Part shown: one piece after another, positions 1 to 10,330 of the stretch | Layout of the letters: the number at the start of each line of letters is the position of its first letter | Position numbering within the stretch: the first letter of the stretch is position 1 | Assembly (NCBI RefSeq): GCF_018687715.1 | Contig: NC_056760.1 | Location: 39,965,501 to 40,029,500 of the forward strand | Origin: Carya illinoinensis | Taxonomy: Eukaryota; Streptophyta; Magnoliopsida; Fagales; Juglandaceae | Direction of reading: 5' to 3' | Length of the DNA stretch: 64,000 nucleotides | Program-made: the position numbers and the translations under genes | Notes under the pieces: generated by a model | Database searches by the model: none | The model's input: only the letters and a program-made list of their open reading frames with translations | What the model was told of the DNA's origin: nothing

Positions 1-129
1 TTTGAAAACAAGATATATTATTGCTAAAAAATGGTATTATATCATCTCATTTCTTACAATCTGCTGAATATAACTGGGAATCTCTTCTAATTCATACAAA
101 TCTTTAGCAAGATGAAGATCATTTTTTTG

Positions 130-590
130 CTAATATCTGAGTTGTCGTATTTGCCTCTCACTTGTTAGGACAACACACCAATCTGCAAAAGTATCCCTCA
201 CTTGCCTTGCATCCTTAATCAATAAGCCTCCATGACTCCAATTAGATTTTGGTTCTTTCAAGAGGTTTACAACCTGCAAAGCATCTCCCTCGAGGATGAA
301 CTTTGTAACACCCATTTCCTTGTAGAAAAGAACACCAAGCATCATAGCATAGGCTTCACCATTAAAAGGATTTGCTCTCTGGTTTCTTCTAGCTCGGAGG
401 GTAGCAAAAGCAAGGGTACCAATGACTTGGCTAGTATAGTCTCTCAGAATTGCACCAACTCCAACCAATCCCTCTGTTTCATTAATGGTTGCATCCCAGT
501 TCAATTTGTAGGTCCCTTTAGGATGTCTCAACCAAGAAGCAAAGTTAGTGTCACTGACACTGTTTAAGCTTGAAGATTGGGTAAGCTATA
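130..590 (-). pseudogene. LINE ORF2 RNase H (RVT_3) domain
   Basis: An open stretch of about 133 codons reads as the RNase H domain typical of plant LINE ORF2 C-termini. It has a first acidic motif in LNWDATINE, a second in NGEAYAM and a third in EGDALQVVNLL, in the usual order and spacing for DEDD-type RNase H. The C-terminal part continues past a stop near 130 with ELEEIPSYIQQIV, which fits the usual tail of this protein. It is a domain of a decayed polyprotein, not an independent gene. Confidence 0.8.
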
Positions 591-843
591 GGTTGCTATA
601 AAGTTCTAATTCCCTTTTGGCTTTACTGAGGAGCAAGTTAGAATGCATGAATCCTTTACTATGGATATAATCATTCCTCCCAGACCATAGTAGTCGAGCA
701 ATCATGACCACTTCCACAAGCTCATCCTACTGCAGGTTGTTAACTAGAAAGACCCAAATACCATGGAAAGAAGAGAAGTTGATGCTCATCTTTTGAATCT
801 TCCTACACCCTTGGTCCCATACATCTTTACCAACTTCAGAACC

Positions 844-1098
844 CTATAATACATGCCTTGAAGTTTCTATCTCAAGTTGACAAATAGGGCAGTTGCTGTT
901 CTCCACAACTTTCTTCTTAACCAAGTTTGACATAGTAGGGGGTGCTTCATTACAAGCTCTCCACACAAACATCCTCACAACATTAAGGAGTTGAAGTTTC
1001 CAAATAGCTTTCCAGACCTCAGTTTGCAATCTGTCATGAGAATGACCACCTTCAGATCTGAATAGAATTTCTCTATGTAGATGGTAGGCACTCCTCAC
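844..1098 (-). pseudogene. LINE ORF2 zinc-binding (zf-RVT) region
   Basis: This minus-strand segment contains the pattern IWKLQLLNVVRMFVWRACNE followed by CPICQLEIETSRHVL, the signature of the zf-RVT domain between reverse transcriptase and RNase H in plant LINEs. The cysteine pair and downstream histidine are kept. It lies between the RT fragments and the RNase H block, with stop codons between them. Confidence 0.78.
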
Positions 1099-1679
1099 TG
1101 AGAATATACCATTACTTGTACATCTCTAAATCAACTGATATTCTCTCCCACCAAGGCTGATAGGGATAGACTTGATAAGCTTAACTTCTTGAGGTGAGAA
1201 CAGGTTGGCCAGTGAAGTCTCCTAACACCTTCTTAAGTCAGGGTCAATGAGATCAGTCACCAAAACATGTTCTTTAAACTCATCCCTAACAGACTGAATT
1301 CTATAGGTATAAGGTTTAGGTATCCACTTGTCCCCCCAGATACTGACTTGTTTACAATTACCAATCCTCCAAATTAGACCTTTCTTCAGTAGTTGTATGC
1401 CGCTTATGATACTCTTCCGGGTGTAAGAAGGTCTATACCCAATTTGCCTCCAAGAGGGTCCCTTTTTGAAAATATTTTTGTTTGAGGATTTGAGCAGAGA
1501 AGGAATTTAGATTTTGAAGAATACACCAACTTTACTTAGCAAGCATGACAAGGTTAAAGCTCTTGAAGTCTCTGAATCCCAATCCACATTTATCCTTTGC
1601 TTAACTCAACTTATCCCACTTAATCCACTGTATTTTTGAATGATCTTCATTATAACCCTACCAAAACTTCTTCAACAAT

Positions 1680-3023
1680 TTATTGAGCCTCTGAGAGATA
1701 GAGAGAGGAAGGAGAAAAATGCCTATGGTGTGTGTTGGGATTGCTTGAAGGACAACCTTTAGGAGAACTTCTTTCCCTGTAACTATAGGCACCTAGTTTT
1801 CCAAAATGCCTATAGTGTATGTTGGTGATCCGAGTCCAAGTTTTGTTAACGAGAGAGTGAAAATCAGAAGTTTTAGCCCTACTCACCACAATAGGTAACC
1901 CCAAATATTTCTCAAAAGAGCCTGAGGATTTAATCCCAGAAATCTTCAAAATAGTTCTCTGAACATCAGCGGGGGTATTCCTACTAAAGAAGATAGAGGT
2001 CTTTTCTTTATTGTGCACCTAAACAAAAGCTTTCTCATAGATCTCCAATATATGTAAGACTCTACTCCATTCCTAAAAAATAGATTTGCAGAATAAGAGA
2101 TTGTCATCTGCAAAAAAAAAATATGATTAATGTGAATTGGGCCAGTACCAATAGGTACACTGGAGATGCTCCCTCTTGCCTCAGCTTGCTTTAATAAACA
2201 AGTTAGTACTTCAACACATATGATAAATAGATAAGGGGAGGATCTCCTTGTCTAATATCTCTGATTAGTGTGTGAAGGATGATCTTGTCTCTTCATTCAG
2301 TAAGATGGAATAAGATACATAAGTAATGCAGTTCATAAGCAGAGAAATCCACATGTTATCAAATCCCAGCCTTTCCACAATTGATTTGAGAAAATTCCAT
2401 TCCACTCGATCACAAGCTTTACTCATTTCCAACTTGGGTGTCATGTAACTAGATTGACCCTACATCTGAGAGCTCATTGAGTGAAGAGTTTCATATGCTA
2501 CGAGAATATTGTCTGTGATGAGTCTTCTTGGGACAAAATCAATCTAATTCATAAAAATTATGTCAAGAAGAACAAGTTTAAGTCTATTGGCCAGCACCTT
2601 AGCAACAATCTTATAGCTTACATTATACAAACTTATTGGCCTGAAATCAGACACACTCTTAGGCTCATTTACTTTGGGGATAAGTGTAATAAAAGTATCA
2701 TTAACACTTTTTAAAGAGCCTCCCTGATTAAGAATCTTAAGAGCCAACTTACAGGCCTCCTTGCCAATTCTATCCCAATTAACCTGGTAGAAATGAGTTG
2801 GAAAACTAACAAGGCTTGGGGATCCAATAAATTTCATCTAGAAAACAGTATCTTTGACTTCATTTTCTATAAATCTGAGGAGTAATCTAGAATTCATATC
2901 TGTAGTGACTTTAGGTTCCATACTAGGGAGGCATACATGGAAGTCAAATGGATTAGAAGAGGAGAATAGATGAGAGTAAAAATCTAAGAAAACACTAGCT
3001 ATTTGATCCACATCAGAAACCAT
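1680..3023 (-). pseudogene. LINE ORF2 reverse transcriptase fragments
   Basis: Three minus-strand blocks (3023-2838, 2837-2544, 2018-1680) match plant non-LTR reverse transcriptase. They include the N-terminal stretch TLIPKVNEPKSVSDFRPISL, then NVSYKIVAKVLANRLK, and further on FEKYLGLPIVVSRAKTSDF, which is typical of the segment after the palm. Frameshifts and stops interrupt the region around 2040-2540, where the catalytic YxDD would be expected, so no active polymerase can be made. Confidence 0.8.
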
Positions 3024-3699
3024 ATAACCATTTTGAGCAATAATCTAAGTGACAGTGTTTGTTTTCCTCCTATGGTTAGCATGCATGTGATATAATTGAG
3101 TATTTCTATCACCATGTTATAACCAATGCTGTTTAGCACGTGGCTTCTACTTTAACTCCTCCTCAGCCAAAGATTGTTCCACTTCTCTATGGAGCTATTG
3201 AATAGTGTTTACATGGTCTCCAGTTCTAGCTCCTTGAAGGACTATAATCATATCCATTTTTCTTCTTTAGGTTTGATGAGCCCTCATTTTTCTTCCCTGA
3301 AATCCAGTCCTTCAGAGCCATAGAGCAATTGGACAGCTTATTTCTGATAATTGAACTAGCATCATCCCCACTTGTGATTTTGGACCATGTTGTTTAAATT
3401 GTATTAGAATAGTCTTCAATTAGAGCCCACTCGAATTTGTATCTAAAAATGGAGTGTGTCCTTTTGCATCCCATATAGGTATTGGCTAGTTGACTGTTGA
3501 GTGGAGAATGATCATATTTTAGAGCAGGTAACACATGGCATATAGCATATAGCATTAGGGCACAGGTTCTTCCATTCTAAATTTTCTAAAGCCTTATCAA
3601 TCATTTCCTTTGTAAAACCCATACCTTTTATGTTATTAGATCAAGTGAACTTACGACCTTTAGTAGCTATATAGTTTAGAGAGCAAGTATCAATGGCAT

Positions 3700-4190
3700 C
3701 TTAAAAAGCCTCCATTTGCTTGTAGTAGGGTCTGGCCACAACCCCCACCTTCTCACTTTGGCTAGTGATTACACTGAAATCACTCATATAGATCCATGGT
3801 GTAGAAGAGGTAGGTTGCAAGGACTTGAGTAGATTCCAACTTCTATTCCTCTTTAAAGTGCCTAGATGGCAATAAAAACTAGTGAACATCCAAGGAGAGC
3901 CACTATCATTTTCTGTGATTGTGATATTGATGTGCTATCGTGAAAAATTAAGAAGCTGCACATCAAAATTATTCCTCCAAAGCATAGCCACCCCCCACTA
4001 CTACCTTTACTATCAACAACCAAACAACTATCATATTTTAGGTAACTTCTAATGATTTCAATATGAGACTTTGAACACTTGGTTTCCATAAGGAATACCA
4101 GGTTGAGACACTTCTCCTTTGTTAATAGATTAATTATTCTAACTGTCTGAGAGTTTCCAAACTCTCGGCAGCTCTAGCTAAGAAGACTCA
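3700..4190 (-). pseudogene. LINE ORF2 endonuclease region
   Basis: Reading from about 4190 down to 3701 gives NSQTVRIINLL, then NLVFLMETKC, then ITITEND and FSVITSQSEK after frame changes. These are the landmarks of the exonuclease-endonuclease-phosphatase domain of plant LINEs: the start of ORF2, the metal-binding METK motif and the SDFSVI block. At least one frameshift and several lost residues make it inactive. Confidence 0.72.
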
Positions 4191-4576
4191 TTGGAATTGG
4201 CAGGGCTTGTGACTAGCCTCTGCCATGACATTAGAATGCTCATCCTCTGAGAGCAACGAGAACTTAGCTCTTTTTCTTAGTTGACATCGTATCCACTGGC
4301 TTCCTTTTCACAGTACTCCCACTCAAAGAGCTTGGTGGAATAGTTATTGTAGTGACTTCATTCTCAATGGTGAGCTCCTCAAGATCTAAGAACTGTTTGT
4401 TTCATTCCCTTCTCTTCCATATCCTTGAGTGGACTTGTGTTGAAGCAATCTTATCAACCTCATTATTCACTTGGTATTTCTCTATTACCATCCTTCTAGA
4501 GTGTGTGTCACCATTTAGAAAGTCCCCTGCTTCTAGGTTGCCCATAATATCCTCACCTCGACCAAGATAATGGAGG

Positions 4577-4581
4577 GAATG
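4577..4581. repeat. Target-site duplication GAATG, left copy
   Basis: The five bases GAATG directly before the left LTR are repeated exactly after the right LTR at 13762-13766. This is the expected 5 bp host duplication of an LTR retrotransposon and lies inside the LINE. Confidence 0.9.
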
Positions 4582-7500
4582 TGTGACGCCCCCAAATTCC
4601 GTTTGGGATCGGACGGACATTTGAAGCGTTGAGACATGCAACACAGGGTTACCTGCCCTCGTTCATGACATATAAGATGCAATATTCCTAACATGCACCT
4701 AACAATATGCAATATTCGCAGCGGATAAATTTTTTCTTTAGCAATACTATGCACCAAATTGAAAATATCCCAAATGCTTAAAACATATTTCATACATAAA
4801 AATCCATTGAACAACTAGGATCACAACACTAGTCCAAAATGGTTATGATCCAAAAAGTACTAGAGATGCAACTCAATCGTACAAGTAGTAATTTACGTTA
4901 ATTACTATATTAACATTTATGTCGCACCGTCGCTTAGTCAACTGTATCTAGTTGATCAGCTCCTGATTCTCCATCAGGTCCTGTAACAAGATCTACCATT
5001 CGGAGGGAATGGTAGTTGGGACTACCAAAGTGAGATTTGATTACAAATCTCAGTAAGTTAACAAAAAACTTCCACACAAGCTAATAATGCATGGATGACA
5101 ATAAAAGCATAAATGCATAATCAAATTCATAAGTAATTAAAGCATAACTTGGCGTACAACATAGCATAATTGACATAACTTAAATTGAAACATGAACTGA
5201 ACCTGACTTGACATGAACTTGATCTGAAACTTGACTTAGCATGAACTTGCTTTGAAACTTGAATTAACATGAAAAATACATACTCCACAGTTGTTGTGGC
5301 CCCATGTATTCTACACAAACTTGACTTGACATGAAAAATACATACTCCACAGTTGTTGTGGCCCCATGTATTCTATACAAACTTGACTTAACATGAAAAA
5401 TACATACTCCACAGTTGTTGTGGCCCCATATATTCTACGTGTAAATACATACTCCACAGTTGTTGTGGCCCCATGTATTCTACAGAAACTTATTCTTTAA
5501 CTGCTTAAATACATACTCCACGGTTGTTGTGGCCCCATGTATTCTACGTGTCACAATTGCTGTGTCTCACGTAGTGTATGTGCCACAATTGCTGTGACCC
5601 CATACATAAGTAATCAAAATGAAACGTGACTGGAATACGAAATGACTAAAGCCCTGACGTAACATAACGTGACTTGAACATAACTTGAAATACATGACCA
5701 ACTTGAGATAGAAACATTTCGTAACATGGCATAACATATAATAGACAACATATTTAACATGACATACTTGCAACAGTGAATATTACATGACTTGACATAC
5801 ATGTAAGAGATGGCATACTTAGCATGACGTACTTGTAAGGTACAGTAATACATGACAGAATATATTATGTAACAAATAAAAAATTGATGACAGAATAAAT
5901 TCTGTATAATAGACAATTACGTGATAACTTGGCATGGCATGACATATATGATAACACACATACATACACTATAGTTCCTTTACTTAGCACACATACACAG
6001 TAGACTGCTAGTAAGTTAAAAGCTAACTTACCTCAATCTCCGCGTTTCTTATAAAACTTCAAGTGCGATCACGAGGAACTGTAATTAGTGATTCTAAAAG
6101 TTAGAAATAAATCACTAATAATTTGAAATATGGAAAATACTAACTTAAAGAGTAAAATTTTTATTTTACTATCTACATGTAGGAAAATGACCGTTTTAAC
6201 CATAACTTAAGGATTTTGCATACTAATTTCAAAAGTTTCTAAAATTTACATTCCTCATGTAAATTTTGTCCTAAAGTTAAATATCAACTTAGAAAAATTT
6301 AAAACAAAACACAACTATGAAGAACACACTATGGCCGAAACATCCATAGGCCATTTCCCTTGATTTTTGTTGCAATTCCTTCCAACTTCAAAACTCATGC
6401 TTAAACCAAAATTTTGCAACAAACATCTTCCAATCCTAAGTTCAAAACCATACTTAAAACATCCATTTAGAAAAAGCTAATAATTAACACCAAACTTTTT
6501 TGTAAAAAGATTCAAGCACTTGAATCACAAGTTTTGACCTTAAATCAAAACATCTCCAAGAATTTTAAAAATCAAATCTTACTTCTAACATATTCATAAT
6601 ATCATCCTAACATCAACTATGCTTTAAATCATCAAAATAAAGTCACCAAAATCACAAAATAACATTTGGAGTTTTTGGTTTTACACTTAGTCCAAAAACA
6701 GAAACTTTTTCCTCAACTAGTTTTGATAAATCTCTTGATCTATGACTTATAAATATATGATTTTCAAACCAAACCATCACATGGTTTAAAAAGATGTCCT
6801 AAAACATATATAAGCTTCTAATTCAAGATCACATGGTTAGAAATTAACCAAAACATAAATTTAGCCAAAAATATCCACACTTTGGCTTATTTGAATATTT
6901 CTTTGCATAAAATTTCATATCTTTGAAACTAACATCAAATATCTTCAAAATAATAATATAACATGTATATAAGATACTTAGGATCCTCCAATAAAATTAT
7001 TAAAGTCATTAGAATAGGTTTAGACCACCAAAGAGTTAAACTTTCTCAAAACAGAAACTGTTTTTCTTCTTCCAGTTTCTAAGTTTCTAAATCTAAGAAA
7101 ATCTTTCATCAAAACCTTTAATCATGCAAAAAGCCTCAACCAATAGTCACATATACATGTTAACAATACTCCATAAAAATTTCGGACCAATATCTATCCA
7201 TTAGCTTGGTCAAAAACTCCAAACTATAACATATTCTCCAGTTTATCTCCTAGAATGACCTTTCTATATTTTATATAATATTTGACTGACCAAATGATTT
7301 TCAAATGGGGAAAATAATATATCCATGTAAACTAGACTAAAAAAGGAACAACTTATATGAAAGAGATTTTATGATAAAACACTTACAAAAGCTTCGAAAT
7401 GAGCGTGCAAAAGAACTCCTAAAAGCTATCCGAGAGAAAGTATTTGATATTCTTTTAAAGGAACGTGTAAATGAAGATAAGTTTGTAGGTGATGGCTGGA

Positions 7501-8029
7501 GCTACTTATGGACGAGATAAGGAAGATGATAAGGCTGGAGTTGAGAGTTGAGTGTAGTTTTCTCCTACCCAAAATATCTATAAAAGATTATCTCATAATA
7601 TTTTATCCAATAATATCTACAAAAAAATCAACTTAAAATATTTTTATCTAATAATATCTATAAAAATCAACTCAAAATATTTTTACCCAATAATATTCAG
7701 GAAAATTACCTCAAGATATTTCTTTTTATCCAATAATATCTACAGTTTTGAACAGACGTTTTGTCTAAAAATATGAAAAAATGTTATTGTGCCATAAAAC
7801 TTTAAATAACCCTCCGAGTCTAATGGCACAAACCGTAATACATTTTGACACTTCTAACTATCTCCAATAATCAAAAACACACTTCTGATACCATAGTAAA
7901 TAATAATACTAACTATGTAGTTAGACAAAAACCTATACGATTAATGGATTCGTGAAAATTTATGGGGTTTTCACGAGATTCCTAAAGTTAATAGAAATTT
8001 CACAATTGAATTTCTAGCGCGTTGTTACA
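4582..8029 (-). repeat. 3' LTR of the non-autonomous element
   Basis: This 3448 bp LTR opens TGTGACGCCCCC and closes TTGTTACA on the plus strand. It aligns along its whole length with 10331-13761 apart from scattered substitutions and a repeat-spacer difference near 5310. The short ORFs inside it are duplicated in the other LTR, match nothing I know and sit in repetitive AT-rich sequence. Confidence 0.92.
5272..5590. repeat. Tandem repeats in the 3' LTR with CCACA/TGTGG palindrome
   Basis: Five copies of a roughly 40 bp unit run AATACATACTCCAC, AGTTGTTGTGGCCCC, ATGTATTCTA, separated by spacers of variable length. Each unit holds the inverted repeat CCACA-GTTGT-TGTGG. Two degenerate CACAATTGCTGTG units follow near 5551-5600. 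The corresponding array lies in the other LTR. Confidence 0.85.
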
Positions 8030-8048
8030 ATCTCCCCTCCTAAAAAAA
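8030..8048 (-). promoter_or_regulatory. Polypurine tract next to the 3' LTR
   Basis: On the minus strand this reads TTTTTTTAGGAGGGGAGAT directly before the LTR start TGTAACA. A purine run touching the LTR is the expected primer for plus-strand synthesis, and it fixes the orientation together with the PBS at the other end. Confidence 0.8.
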
Positions 8049-8381
8049 AGATTTCGTCCTCGAAATCGAAGTAAGTAAGAAATAACAAGTTAAGGAATAT
8101 GTGTTGCTTACCAACCTGGTGTCTATCCCGTATATATTTGCCTTTGAGATTATGTCATTCCTTAACTCTCTTATTTTAATCAACAATTATATTATACTTC
8201 TTTCCACAAGGTTGGCCAAGTTGTATCGACACACTCTCCAAACCTAAAACTTCAAGTAAAGAATCTTCTGAAACTCTTCTTTAGAAAAACATAGGCGATA
8301 TACTTTAAGTGTTTTTGTAAATACCAAAGTTAGTAGAGAATTCATCAAAATTAAGCCGTTATCCTCTCTCTCTCTCTCTGT

Positions 8382-8427
8382 TTTTTTTTTTTTTTTTTTT
8401 TTTTTTATTTTTATTTTTATTTTTTTT
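8382..8427. repeat. T-rich tract
   Basis: A CT dinucleotide run followed by a poly-T/ATTTT low-complexity tract lies inside the retroelement interior, upstream of the antisense unit. The short lysine-rich ORF read through it on the other strand is an artefact of this tract. Confidence 0.7.
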
Positions 8428-8484
8428 AACTCCGTGGCCCTCTGTTTTAGACCAGACAACTCTGATGCGCATGATTTTTATAGG

Positions 8485-8572
8485 TCTTCTGTAGTTGTCA
8501 GGCACCGCATAACTATGACACTACTTTGTTCTTCTATAGTTGTCAGGCACCGCAGCTATGATACTATATTGC
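8485..8572 (+). repeat. Two-copy 45 bp tandem repeat upstream of the antisense ORF
   Basis: The units 8485-8529 and 8530-8572 share TAGTTGTCAGGCACCGCA and CTATGA(C/T)ACTA. They lie 55-140 bp upstream of a TATA box. Such placement is typical of duplicated upstream promoter elements, but a binding factor cannot be named from the sequence. Confidence 0.6.
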
Positions 8573-8625
8573 TCTTGTCTCTTGTAGATAAATGATTCAC
8601 GAGAGATGATTCGTCATAATTTTCT

Positions 8626-8634
8626 CTATAAAAG
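8626..8634 (+). promoter_or_regulatory. TATA box of the antisense unit
   Basis: CTATAAAAG stands about 105 bp before the ATG at 8735, followed by a CT-rich leader without an upstream ATG. This is a normal plant core-promoter layout. It points along the plus strand, opposite to the retroelement. Confidence 0.55.
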
Positions 8635-8734
8635 AATTATTCAGTTCATCTTCTTTCTCATCTCATCTTTTTCACTTTTCTGAAATTAGTCTGTATTCTT
8701 ACTCTGCAATCTCTTTCTGCTCACTCACTTTGTA

Positions 8735-9121
8735 ATGGTTCAGCAATCTTCTCATTACCAAAACATGAGGTATTCTGCACCTCGTTCACCAGTTGTTTAT
8801 GCTTCTTCCGTAGGTGCTATAGTACAATCCAATAATGATCTGACTAAGAAGTCAAATAATGAACTTATCTACGAGCTTGTGAGTCTCGGTACCCGATACT
8901 CATCAGCCATTGTCGCATATTCTCAGCGACTGCAATCCAGGACTGGTGGGGTTGACAAACTCCACGAGAATATTTATATCCTTCAGAGGCTTCTTATGGA
9001 ATCCAACATGAAGATAGAAGCAGTAAAGCGAGAGAACAAAGATTTAAAATCTTTGCTTAACTCTTCTTTTCGAGTGGCTACTCCTTTAGATAGGAAAGAC
9101 ATACAGATTTTTGAAGAGTAA
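8735..9121 (+). CDS. Antisense 128-residue coiled-coil protein inside the retroelement
   Basis: I do not recognise this protein. It is the only substantial ORF in the interior of the LTR element and runs opposite to it. Residues 1-30 are polar and rich in Ser, Tyr and Gln. Residues about 38-70 (NELIYELVSLGTRYSSAIV) and 75-110 (KLHENIYILQRLLMESNMKI onward) look helical with leucines spaced for a coiled coil. No membrane segment, signal peptide, zinc knuckle or catalytic motif is visible. It has a TATA box 105 bp upstream, no competing ATG in the leader and an AATAAA 57 bp after the stop. This looks like a complete small transcription unit rather than a random frame. It could be a captured host gene piece, an accessory ORF of the family, or a chance survivor. 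Confidence 0.5.
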   Translation: MVQQSSHYQNMRYSAPRSPVVYASSVGAIVQSNNDLTKKSNNELIYELVSLGTRYSSAIVAYSQRLQSRTGGVDKLHENIYILQRLLMESNMKIEAVKRENKDLKSLLNSSFRVATPLDRKDIQIFEE

Positions 9122-9177
9122 GAGCGTTTAAAGATTGAGGCAAAGAGCCTCAAATTTCTGTAATTTTGCTTTATGAT

Positions 9178-9183
9178 AATAAA
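9178..9183 (+). terminator. Poly(A) signal for the antisense unit
   Basis: AATAAA occurs 57 bp downstream of the TAA at 9119-9121, within an AT-rich stretch, as expected for a plant 3' end. Confidence 0.4.
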
Positions 9184-9189
9184 ATAATA

Positions 9190-10310
9190 CTTCACAAATA
9201 TTCATATTTGTATTTCTATTTTCTGGTAGATGTTTTATGTACTCCATTTTATTTCTTTCAGGGATTTTCATATATATGACATGATCCAATGACTCATATA
9301 AATATGCATTTAATCATGCATATCCAAACTCTCAGTAATCTTCAAGTTAATAAAAACCTCAAGGAGTTCTACTGGTCTAGGACTAACTTACTTCTTTATA
9401 ATCGCAACAATCAGTTATCTTCCTAAGTGGTACTTCGATAACTAACCAGTTAATAACTTAAACTTGAGACTTTCTCTCTTATGATTGTCATAACTCTTCT
9501 ATCCATCATGAGTTATCAATTATTCTAACTCTAAATGATTTGTTCCTAATGTTCACATAAATCCTCAAGATCAAGATTTTACTCCCCATATAATAGTTTT
9601 CAAAAGAAGATCGATCTATGTATCCATAAAGATAGTGCTTTGTCAGAAATCATTTACTGGCGGCGTGGTAATACTATTATCATAAATGAATCCTACTAAG
9701 GCTAAAGCTTCTCCTAATCAAATTACTCTTCCAAACATAATTTCTATCGTATTCTCAGAATCAAAACAATTATCCAAATATGTGGAATACCATTCATCAA
9801 TCTTACATATCCTTTCCCATATTACTAAAAGGTATTCTATATCTACATTGATATGAACAATAATACTTCTAATGAAAATTGTTACTCTTATCACTAGGGT
9901 AACAATTCAGTTTCCAACCTGAATTCTCAAGCACTACCACAATTAATAGAAACAATAACTCATTTGAATCAAACAATGTACAATTTACCAACCCCAATGA
10001 CTTGACCTATTCCAAAATAACAATAATGTAATACTACCATCAATTGCAATCAGATCAACGTTAACTATGTTTAACTCAACTAATCCTTCATCCATCGGGA
10101 AATTCTGATCCTCTTGATTGTTATCTCCCTTAGGATTCTGAGGTATTCTATTATGAGTCATGTGTCCCTTCTTGAAACACACGAGTATATGTATTAAAAC
10201 CACATACTACCTTTCATACTTTAAGAAATTCAAGCCTACTGACGACTAAAATTTCAAGCCTAATTTTTCTTGCATTTCCTAAGGACATGTGGATTTACTG
10301 CCCAGAGACG
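9190..10310. other. Retroelement interior without coding signal
   Basis: This 1.1 kb AT-rich stretch lies between the antisense unit and the PBS. Frames on both strands break often, and no gag, protease or RT motif is seen. It is probably the untranslated leader of the retroelement on the minus strand. Confidence 0.6.
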
Positions 10311-10315
10311 TATTT

Positions 10316-10327
10316 GCTCTGATACCA
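10316..10327 (-). promoter_or_regulatory. Primer-binding site (initiator tRNA-Met type)
   Basis: On the minus strand this is TGGTATCAGAGC, the standard plant retrotransposon PBS complementary to the 3' end of initiator tRNA-Met. It is separated from the LTR terminus at 10331 by GGG. Confidence 0.92.
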
Positions 10328-10330
10328 CCC

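Larger units (their letters stand above)
1..4581 (-). mobile_element. LINE remnant, 3' portion (EN-RT-RNase H), minus strand
   Basis: Reading the minus strand from 4581 to 1 gives, in the order of a plant L1-type ORF2: an AP-endonuclease-like region (about 4190-3700), reverse transcriptase fragments (3023-1680), a zinc-binding zf-RVT region (1098-844) and an RVT_3 RNase H domain (about 590-130). Stops and frameshifts separate the blocks, so it is not functional. The 3' end lies at or beyond the left window edge. The 5' part continues on the far side of the LTR retrotransposon, at 13762. The duplicated GAATG at the two junctions shows one element split by a later insertion. Confidence 0.88.

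Noticed and set aside
5272..5590. CRISPR-like array of about 40 bp repeats
   Set aside because: Units are nearly contiguous, spacers are related to each other, and the array lies inside a plant LTR. Direct tandem repeats explain it.
5127..5916. Cys/Tyr-rich frames of 60-100 codons in the LTR, repeated at 10882-11648
   Set aside because: They read through the tandem repeats and AT-rich LTR sequence, lack domains, and their duplication simply reflects the two LTRs.
8244..8459. Lys-rich 71-codon frame on the minus strand
   Set aside because: It is mostly translation of the poly-T and CT tracts.
8983..9195. Minus-strand 70-codon frame opposite the coiled-coil ORF
   Set aside because: It is a shadow of 8735-9121. 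The plus frame has promoter and poly(A) context and this one does not.
10314..10330. Possible tRNA gene fragment (GCTCTGATACCA)
   Set aside because: No cloverleaf. It is the complement of the tRNA 3' end acting as a retrotransposon PBS.
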